Source of the DNA: Juglans regia
Taxonomy: Eukaryota; Streptophyta; Magnoliopsida; Fagales; Juglandaceae
Length of the DNA stretch: 64,000 nucleotides
Direction of reading: 5' to 3'
Assembly: GCF_001411555.2 (NCBI RefSeq)
Contig: NC_049912.1
Coordinates: forward strand, 18,894,341-18,958,340
Of this stretch, positions 55,501 through 64,000 are shown piece after piece (position 1 is the stretch's first letter; each line of letters begins with the position of its first letter). The position numbers and the translations under genes are program-made. Under the pieces are notes generated by a model that was not told where the DNA came from, ran no database searches, and saw nothing but the letters and a program-made list of their open reading frames with translations.

Positions 55501-56402
55501 AATCTATCATGACAAATAATTATGAGTTTCTTATTAATTGGCTTTTCACATTAAATATTTATATAGAAAGTTCAAAGTTGCTCAAGAATTTAAAATGTAT
55601 CATATCAACTAGTGTTATTTGGAATAACAAATCCAAAATGAAAAATAGTCTTTTTAAAAAAAAAAAAAAATTATTTATAGCATATGCCTTCTACTTGTAA
55701 CTATGCATGCAATTTGGAGAAAAAGGAAGGGGTTTGGCAATTTGCATTCATTAATGACAAGTTGAGAATCCTAGCTTCCACAAAACAATCTATAATTCTT
55801 CAATTGATGGTAAGATGGAATTGAATTAGAACTCACACCCACCCAATGAATCATGTGATTTTTTTACTATCAGAATATATATCAAATTCTTTTTAGGAAT
55901 ATAATATTGCATGAAATCCTTTCTTGACATGATGATGATCATTTTATTTGGTTGCAATTATTCGATTCTTCTTGCATTCAGCCCATCAACCTCCATAACT
56001 TGCTAACTAAGATCATGTATATATATGATTATTTTTTTACATCAAAATTAATTAATAATGTTTAATTTGTTTTTCTTTTTGTATTTTTAAGTGAATTATA
56101 GAAAGACATCAAACCATTTTAATTGAGTGTTTTTTTATATACTTTCACATTCTTATATGTTTATGTAAAAAGCCTTAAAACTTTTATAACCCGTACGTGG
56201 ATAGCTAGGCTATTTTAATGGTATTTCATTTTTTTATGTTTGATGTTTTTAATTTGGGTATTTCATTTTTTTTTTATGTTTGATATTTGATCATTGATGT
56301 TTGATCTTCTAACTTCTAATATATATGTTAATGCTTGGATGTTAATTGTTTGGCATGTTGTTATGTTTGCTATAATTTCAGATTTCTTGTTTGCTTGAGT
56401 TC

Positions 56403-58544
56403 ATGGATATGCTAGCAGATTCTAGTGCGAGCTCTCCTTTCCATACTCAGGGTACCCCTACACCTACCCCTACTCCTACTTCTACTCCTACCCCTACCCC
56501 TGGCCCAACACCTACCCCTACGGCACATTGTCCTGCCCCCAAGCCCAGCAAGAAACCTGCTTCATAGTTTAGGCTCATTTCACCAAACTAGAGGGTGGTG
56601 ACCCCAGAAACCCTCAAGCCAAGTGTAACCATTGTAGAAAATCTATAGATGTCACTATAGAAAACATGGCACCTCACAATTAAATGTGCACTTAGAAGAG
56701 CAATGTAAAAAAAGTCTAATATTAAGATCATTACAAGAGAAGAGCCAATTTAGGCTAGAAATTGGACTTCAAAAAATGACGTATGAGACTAGTAGGGGTG
56801 CAACTTTGAGGGGGGTATACTAAGTATGATCCCGATGAATGTAGAAGACACCTAGCTCGTATGGTCATCATGGACGAGCTATATTTTCAAGTTGTTGATG
56901 GGAAAGGGTTCCAAGCATTTGCTCGCTACTTGGAACCAATGTTTAATATTCATTCTCGTCACACGGTGGCAAATGATGTACGAAAATATTTTTTGTCTGA
57001 AAAATATAAGTTGAAGGGTGAATTGGCAGGTCAATTTGTTTGTCTTACCACTGATATTTGGACATCAGTTCAAAATTTTAATGATTTCTTTAACTATGCA
57101 TTTTGTTGATTGTAATTGGACATTGCATAAGAAAATTATAAAATTTTGTCAAATCACCGATCATAAGGGTGAAACAATTGGAAAGACCTTGGAGGCCACA
57201 ATAAAGGAGTGAGGGTTGACTCGAGTTCTTACAGTCACAGTTAATAATGTCTCGTCTAATAATGTTACATTGGGACATATAAAAACCTATTTTAGAGAAG
57301 CAAATAAGACAATATTGGGTGGTGAGTGTCTGTATGTGTGATGCGCGACACATATTCTGAATCTTATTGTTACTGATGGTTTGAAGGATTTTCATAACTC
57401 AATTGCTCGGGTCAGGACTGCTGTGAGATGGGTGAGATCTTCTCATTCGAGGTTGGAAAAATTCAAGGTTGCTTCAAGGTCTGCGGCTTAACATCCAAGA
57501 AGGGCCTTTGTACTGATATGCCTACATGATGAAACTCAACATTTTTAATGTTGGAGGCGGCCCAAGAATATAAGCTGGCATTTGCACTATTGGGTGATGA
57601 AGACATCCAATATGTTAAATATTTTGATGATCACGGGAGATTGAAAATACCCATAGATGATGATTGGGAGATTGTATCTATTTTTGTAGAGTTTTTTAGG
57701 CTTTTTTATGAGGTCACCACGACGATATCTGGAACTTTGTACATTACATCTCATCAATTCTATCAGCAAAATATGTAAGGTAAAAGAAAAATTACATGAT
57801 ATGATCGCGGGTGGTCACATTAGACTTCAGGAGATGACATTGGTTATGAGGTCAAAGTATGACAAATATTGGGGAGATTTTACTAGGGCTAGTATTTTGT
57901 TATATGTAGCTGTCGTCCTTGACCCGAGGTTTAAGGTGGATATCATGGTATTTGGATTGGGTTTTGCGTATGGGCAAGCATGAGCGGAGCTTATTGCAGC
58001 AAGGGTTCGAGAAACCCTTAATAGATTATTTGATGAGTTTACCGTCCTGCGGGGTGGTAATATTGCAACATCTACACCTATCCCACCGGTTCAAGAAGTC
58101 AATAGTGGGAAAAGACGTAGATTGGACTGGGGTGAGAGGTTTGAGCAGGCCCCCTTCATCCAGAGTTCTATAGAGGCTCAGTTAGAGATAGACAGATACT
58201 TAGTAGCGGAGCTTCTACCATTTTCATGAGATTTCGATATATTAAGTTGGTGAAAGGTGAATACCGTGAAGTATCCCATCCTTGGAGAGTTAGACCGCAG
58301 TCTTTTGGCCATCCCTGTTAGCACTATAGCCTCAGAGTCTACCTTTAGCACCGGAGGGCGTGTATTAGATTCATTTCGGAGTTCATTAGCTCCTACCACT
58401 GTGGAGGTTTTGATTTACACGCAGAATTGGATCAAGCAAACTCCAATTCATATTCCGGATGTTTTTGAGTATGAGGAGGTCGACGTCGAGGAGGAGGGTG
58501 GTGATCAGCCTGGATCTGATATTTATTTTAATTTCATTTTCTAA
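56403..58544 (+). pseudogene. hAT-2 transposase, broken
   Basis: After an intron (55113-56381; CCAAAG/GTAAGA ... TTTCAG/ATTTC) the ATG at 56403 begins a short frame with a threonine-proline repeat (TPTPTPTP), encoded by a CCTACC-type microsatellite. A BED zinc finger follows in pieces. The catalytic-core N part lies at 56861-57109 (MVIMDELYFQVVDGKGFQ, CLTTDIWTSVQNFN). CATHILNLIVTDGLKDF is at about 57346. The dimerisation domain is at 58257-58544 (LLAIPVSTIASESTF, STGGRVLDSFRSSLAPTTVE). More than five stops or shifts separate the pieces. It belongs to the same broad Ac/RICESLEEPER-like group as hAT-1 but is clearly a different lineage. Confidence 0.85.
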
Positions 58545-58559
58545 TTTCTTATTAATTTA

Positions 58560-59450
58560 TTTATTTTCATTTAATTTGTATTCATTAATTTCATTTCAAA
58601 TTTTAGTATTATAGTGATACATGAGACGATGTCTACTGCTACTTCTGATGCAATATGACTTTGTATTGAACCTACCATTGTCATGATTTGCACAATTTGT
58701 CATTTATTTCTTTTTTACATTTATAATTTTATATCATATTTTAGTATCTAATTATTTTGTTTGTATGTTTTTTAACTTTTATATTCTCAATATACATATG
58801 TCGAATCCTAATGACCGATCTATGCTTATTTGCCTCATCTTCATCTCAAATTCCAATTGCCCAATCACAATCTCATCTTGGTTACTACTTTTCATATTTT
58901 GTATTTTAATATTTTAAATTTTTGTTTTATTTTATAACTTTATAATTCTAATTTGTTTTATTTTTAACTTATTAATATTTCAGGTTTTATAACTTATTAA
59001 CTTTTATGATCTTGATTTTCAGTCTCACAGTAGTCAACACAACTCACCACTCAGTGAACTCACCGCCAAAGCGCCATCCCAAATTAATCAAATTGAAAAG
59101 TTATGAGTTATAATTGTTAACTTACAATTAAGTGTAATGTTGTTACAATAGTTAATAGTACAATTTTTAATATTTAATATTTTTAGAGGAGTTTGTAATA
59201 TTATAATAGTTTATTAGTTCTCTTAGAGTCTTAATTTGTATAATTGTAAATTGTAAATTGTAATAGCTTAGTGCCTTAATGATGATTATTATTTAATTAG
59301 TTAATAGTTGAAATTTAGTATATAGTTAATAGTTCTATCTATATATATTTTCAATTTTTAAATATATTTATTTTTTTTAGTTAAATTATGGGCCCAAAGT
59401 GGCCTAAAAATAGATTCTGGGCCATTTAGGGCCCAGAAAACTGAGTTGGG
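58560..59450. other. AT-rich 3' region of hAT-2
   Basis: Between the transposase stop and the GC-rich right subterminal array; no further coding signal. Confidence 0.5.
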
Positions 59451-59608
59451 CCGAAGGCTCAATAGGGGGCGGACAGATGACGGTCCACCCCCGCATCCCG
59501 GCGAGCGGAAGGGATACCCCACCCCCGAGTATGGGGTAGAATTTCACACCCCCGCTATGGGGGCGGGGCCACCCCTCCCCTGCCCACCGCCCCTGCGAAA
59601 ACTTCCCG

Positions 59609-59826
59609 TTTAGATTGAGAAATCATCTCAACTCATCTCATCTCATTATTACAACTTTTTCAATTCCCACACAAAATATAATAAATAATTCAAATTTTTC
59701 AAATCTCAATTCAAGTTTTTCAAATTCCAAAACAATAATAATATTAAAAAAATAATATTCTAACAATATTTTATTAAACTTTTAACTTTAATCTAAAACT
59801 ATATCATGTCATCTCACTATCCAAAT
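59609..59826 (+). mobile_element. MITE, CTCATCTCAT family
   Basis: Left end GTTTAGATTGAGAAATCATCTCAACTCATC, right end ATCTCACTATCCAAATGG. Contains a short internal duplication (CAAATTTTTCAAATCTCAA, CAAGTTTTTCAAATTCC). It abuts the right end of hAT-2. Confidence 0.6.
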
Positions 59827-59829
59827 GGA

Positions 59830-60385
59830 AAACACAAACCATACTTCCTTCAATATCACAATCTACTGGAGTTTGTAACAAGAACTTGAAAAAAAAAAAA
59901 AAAACTGGCCTAATGCTCCTTGAATGATTGTTGATACCATTTCTTTGCCAAACAGTCCAATGAAAACAATTTCGCAACGTCAACCACCAAGTTGCACTAC
60001 TAAAAAATACTCATGAAAATCATCAAATGACCACACAAGACAATCATAAAGAAATAGCAAATTCTGTAGCAGTTGATACTATAATGCTATTGTCAAGATG
60101 ATCTTGGAGATTGTTTGCTATCATCGTTGATGAACCTCATGAGGTATCAGCCAGAGCACAATTGTCAATTGGTTTGTGTTAGCAATACCAATAGTTGCAA
60201 TATTGAAGATGGCAATTTTGAGCAAGTGCCTAATAGGGTTGAGTATTAGCAAATTGTGGGGACAAGGATATGTTGTCTCGAGCATTGCAAATATGTTCTC
60301 ATTGAAATTATGTTTATATCTTTTACATAATACATAACATTTTTAATTTTTTGTTATCTACATATATCTTTATATTTAATGCTTT
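59830..60385. other. Spacer, nothing recognised
   Basis: No gene-like sequence was seen on either strand. Confidence 0.35.
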
Positions 60386-60386
60386 A

Positions 60387-60531
60387 GCCACATAGATATC
60401 CTACAAAAGTAAACATACATACTGATGTGGCCTGATGTGGTACATTAGATTGTAAAATATATCTAATGTATCGCATGAAATTATGTCAGATTGTGAATTT
60501 ACTTTTTGTGAAATCTCTTTGTAGTTGTAGC
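60387..60531. mobile_element. Long-TIR MITE (family B)
   Basis: GCCACATAGATATCCTACAA and AAAGTAAACATACATACTGA at the left mirror GTGAATTTACTTTTTGTG and TTTGTAGTTGTAGC at the right. It lies about 380 bp downstream of the polygalacturonase stop codon. Confidence 0.7.
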
Positions 60532-60913
60532 ACTTCTCATCTTTACTTTCGGCCGCTGTGATGAACCCAAATCTTGGCTCCACCACCGTCGACCTTTGAA
60601 TAGGCAACTCGGGTGGTGGATGTGGTGGCATACATTTCTACCAATAAACATTACAGAAGAAACATGATGATTATGAAATTCAAACTCTCAATAATTGCAT
60701 ATATATAACTGTGAAGTATGCATAAAATCTATTACAATATAGGCCCAAAAGGGTAGACCCATTTCCATATCTCATCACACAATAAGGGCAGGAAACCCAA
60801 ATAGGGATGGAGCCTAAGTAATAAATGAAGACCCATAACAGATAAGGACCTATTGGGCTCTATACAGTATTCTTAATTCTATATCAATAACCAAAACCAG
60901 TTGACTCACTGTC

Positions 60914-63679
60914 TTAGCATCCAAATGCTGAGAGCGCTGCCACAGTCTGAGGTTCCCCATCTTGCAAGCAATTAATGGGAGGTATAGTCAAGGTTTCCTG
61001 ATTTCCGTAGGCATTCCAGCAGAATGGATCATCCAACAGCTCCCCTTCCTGTGGGAAAAGTTCCACCTCTGAGAGTGTTATATTTGTGCAGGGAATTGTG
61101 TCACTGCATGCAAAATGTATGGGGGGCTTGCGCACATCGTAGGTGCCCTTTATGTTCCTGAAGGAAATGTCGTAGACATGTACTGCTGATGTTTGGTTTA
61201 AACATGCCTTTGCCATGCAGTAATACTGGTCTATGATTATGCAGTTCATGACATTCTCCATTTGGATGTTCTCGAATGATATGCCTGTCACAGAACCCAT
61301 CCCACCTTGCCATGTCTTGATTCTGAGCCCATTGTCCGATTCCTTGATGACTGCGTTTCTGACTGTTACGTTAGAAACACATGCCTGGGAATTGTGCACT
61401 CCAAGGCTTCCAATGCTGCAAAAGAAAACAAAGGAGTTAGCATGTCATGGCTCTGAGCACTTACATGTGTGGATCCTTTAAGAAATAACAGGATTTTGAT
61501 CTCCTAGAGTTCTTACCCAAACTCTGACGCCAAGTATGGAAGAGATATAGATATATAAAAGGAGTTTCAAAATATTAAATGCTTAATAAGTGCTGTGGGA
61601 CCCGCTGTATGTGTTTTTATTTCTGTCCTGTTTTATGCCTTAGAGTTCGGATTAAAACTCTACGGGGTTTAAATGCAAAACATGCTCCTAAAGGAAGTGT
61701 TATTTGCTTTTTATATGACAACAAAGAACAATTATAAGTCAATAAGTGCCATCCTCCCCTGTTGCTTTTTTAACTGCTCTGCTTGTATGAATGTACCTCC
61801 AAGATGCTACTCAAAGAATGTTGAGGAATAATTCCATATTGTCTATAAACAAGGTCTTGGACATGTTTATAAGAAATGAACAATCCTCTCTTGTTGAACC
61901 GGTTTTATGAGATGAGTTAGGTCTATGAATTTCTTCATGGTATCAGAGCTTGCCACAAGACGAATGGGGGCCCATACTACTTATCCCGTGATAAGGACAA
62001 AAAAAAATACTGGTCTGCACGTAAGGGAGGATGTTGAGAAATAATCCCACAATGACTGTGGACAAGGTCTTAGGCATGCTTATAAGGAATGAACAATCAT
62101 CTATTGTTGAACCGGTTTTATGAAATGAGTTAGATCCATGAATTTCTTCAAAGAATTCTTGTAGTTTGTGGTCACAAATTATTTTCCATGTACATGCTTT
62201 CAGGTAAACTAAACTAAAAAAAGATATTCTCCCTGAAATTTAGCAAGACTGAGTAAAAATGAATTCAAAAAAACTTCACTCGACTGAGCTAAAAACCAAG
62301 GTTCGGACTATCAAATTATTTAGGAATAGAGATTGATCAAACACCTTATCCCGTGACTAGGCCCGCAAGTTACACCCTCAATGTCAACATCTGAACACCC
62401 AGGTCCAATGGAAATACAATCATCGCCTGCATTAAATCAATCTGCATTATTACATCTAATGCATAATACATGAAGGTCTACATATAATAACCAAGTTAAA
62501 CAATTTTCAGACGAATTAAATTTCCTACCATTGGCTATCATGGAGTTGTATATTCCAACAGTCTTGGTGTTCTCAATGTGGATCCCATCAGTATTGGGGC
62601 TAAGTTTAGGTGAAGAGATGGACAATTTGTCTATCAATACTCCTTCACAGCCGTCGAATTTCATATGGAACTGAGGACTATTTTGGATCTTTAAACTGCT
62701 GACCACCAAATTTGAGCTCATGAAGAACCTAATTAACTGTAAAACAAAGTAAATAAGATTGTCGTTTAGTCACTAAGAACCAACTTGGTTATTGAATCTT
62801 TAAGTTGGGTTTTTCAATGATTCTACTTACTGCAGGAGAGTCGCATGGTCCTGACATTGTCGATCCATTAGGCCCCTGAAATGGCAAATCGCTCGCATTC
62901 AGTAATGTAATATTTTCATTTCCATGGAAATGAATAAATAGGCACAGTTTAACATAGTGTCAATTGAATTTAGAATAAATGAATCACCCTGTGAGGCTTG
63001 CATGGGAGCTCCCACCACTTCTGGCCATTCCCTTCAATGGTTCCTTTTCCTGTGAAAGACATGTGGTCAAGTCGGTAAAACACGAGCCATTGTTTCCGGC
63101 TGTCTGCTTTTGGCCAGGAATCTGGTCCATCCGGTGGCATTAGGACTCCATCCACCTTTAACACAAATGAAGCTTAGATTGAACTGAGCTTTATAGATCA
63201 AAAGTCTCTATATAGCACTCAACTGGATGAAATGAGCAGAAGAGCAAGGAATCTCTGTTTGAAATGCTTACTTGGAATACAAGTCCTGGCTTGCATGGCC
63301 CTGAGAAGATTGTTGAAGTAATTATGAAACAATAGTCAGCTGGGGCTAGGACCACTCCTGATTCTACTGCACAAGCTGCTTTCCATGCTGCTGTGAATGC
63401 AGCAGTGTCATCGGTACAACCATCTCCGACTGCCCCAAAAGTTGTTACATCGAAAACACTGTTGGTGCTAGAACTTCCAGGGTCATTTGGGTACGGGTCA
63501 GAAGGAACAGAAGGGGGATTAGCAGGGGATGAAGGGTTTTGAGATTCATGGGGAGGAGCAGGGGAGCTTTTATTCTGCTTCTTGTGGTAATGGTATCTTC
63601 CTTCCACATTGCTTGAATTCTGGAAGAAAAGGCTCGCCGTGATCCATATCATGACAAGGAGCGTGCGAGCGAGGTCCAT
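60914..63679 (-). CDS. Polygalacturonase (GH28), At1g48100-like
   Basis: Secreted enzyme that hydrolyses homogalacturonan in the cell wall. Exons on the minus strand, 5' to 3': 63679-63272, 63155-62988, 62875-62831, 62736-62529, 62426-62345, 61415-60914, all GT-AG with continuous frame, 470 residues. A hydrophobic signal peptide ([13 protein letters not shown]) is followed by a proline- and serine-rich spacer to about residue 70. The parallel beta-helix begins at [12 protein letters not shown]. The GH28 motifs are present: NTD (255-257), DD (278-279), CGPSHG with H301, and RIK (335-337). The three catalytic aspartates (257, 278, 279) are intact, so activity is expected. The ATG at 63679 is preferred because the frame upstream has only a non-ATG start. 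The last intron (61416-62344) holds a TRIM element. Confidence 0.94.
61819..62150 (+). mobile_element. Complete TRIM element in the last polygalacturonase intron
   Basis: Two 119-bp LTRs (61819-61937 and 62032-62150), each starting TGTTGAG and ending TTCTTCA, enclose 94 bp. The 5' LTR is followed at once by TGGTATCAGAGC (61938-61949), the primer binding site for initiator methionine tRNA. The 3' LTR is preceded by the purine run GTAAGGGAGGA (62021-62031). The flanks AAGAA (61814-61818 and 62151-62155) are a perfect 5-bp target duplication. No coding capacity. It is inserted antisense to the gene. Confidence 0.95.
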
Positions 63680-64000
63680 GAGAAGCAAATTTTTTAAGGC
63701 TTATATCAAGACAATCTTTCAACCCTGTGGGTTTCTGAAGAATGCCTCTTAATGTTTGAGCAGGAAGCACCACAGAATGCTGCCCAAGTGTTCCTCTGGA
63801 AAGTGACAAAAACTTCAGTCGATCTTCAGAGTTGTTATTGCAGAAAATTAATGAAGGAGAAAGAACGAAGATCAAGAAAGGAGTGAGTTAAAACTCCTAG
63901 AGGCCTCAAATAAAGTATTCTGGCAGGCAAGGACCATTTGAAGGCTCATATTTATATTCAACTGAACGTTTCTCAGAAGAACTAATCTCATCATGCCTAA

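Larger units (their letters stand above)
54694..59595 (+). mobile_element. hAT-2: second degenerate hAT transposon
   Basis: The left end TAGGGGTGGGCAG and right end CTGCCCACCGCCCCTG are inverted repeats. Inside each end are GC-rich clusters of GGGGTGGGC/GCCCCACC/CCCCGC words (54694-54805 and 59455-59595) in otherwise AT-rich DNA, the subterminal arrays expected for hAT. The interior has a (CT)n leader, an intron at 55113-56381 and a broken transposase. A clear 8-bp target duplication was not found. Confidence 0.8.

Noticed and set aside
54686..59603. An 8-bp target duplication for hAT-2
   Set aside because: Flanking octamers tested at several end choices (for example CCTCCTCC against GCGAAAAC) do not match; the ends may be decayed or mis-set by a base or more.
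61938..61949. TGGTATCAGAGC as the start of a full-length LTR retrotransposon in the intron
   Set aside because: Only 94 bp separate the two LTRs and no coding domain exists. The element is a TRIM.

Overview
The window is plant nuclear DNA from a woody eudicot. It has spliced plant genes with GT-AG introns, dense LTR retrotransposons, hAT transposons, MITEs, a TRIM, a SINE and LINE scraps. The abundant MITE rich in CTCATCTCAT with TATCCAAACGAG ends resembles repeats I associate with Fagales (walnut, hickory, oak), but that placement is only an impression. No bacterial, organellar or CRISPR sequence was seen.

The left 21 kb is a transposon nest. An old Ty3/gypsy element (1953-21175, + strand) is interrupted by three later insertions. 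A degenerate 5.1 kb hAT (2101-7247) sits in gag with an 8-bp target duplication. A 5.7 kb solo LTR carrying a minisatellite (9904-15604, TSD AGTGA) sits in integrase. A young, internally deleted gypsy element (16279-20582, TSD GGAAG) sits at the 3' end of the polyprotein and keeps an uninterrupted integrase frame that has lost one catalytic aspartate. The 5' LTR and first part of gag of the same family as the host lie on the minus strand at 1-956.

From 21 to 35 kb the DNA is relic-rich: a broken CYP76-like cytochrome P450 (21915-22482, -), an internally deleted Athila-like gypsy element (23640 to about 28950), a fragment resembling the replication protein A C-terminal fold (about 29093-29820, -), and a train of MITEs (33345-35280) inserted at TTA sites.

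Three complete genes follow. A YTH-domain m6A-reader protein (CDS 37091-41172, +, 703 aa, 7 coding exons) has LINE remnants in two introns. A borate exporter of the BOR1/BOR2 type (CDS 48927-53145, +, 713 aa, 12 coding exons) has one GC-AG intron. A GH28 polygalacturonase (CDS 60914-63679, -, 470 aa, 6 exons) has a complete 332-bp TRIM in its last intron. A second degenerate hAT (54694-59595) lies between the last two genes. The three genes do not form a pathway: one reads modified RNA, one loads borate into xylem, one trims pectin. Borate crosslinks pectin, so the neighbourhood of the last two is suggestive but probably chance.

Exon boundaries were read by eye from frame continuity, splice signals and family knowledge; no search or transcript evidence was available.
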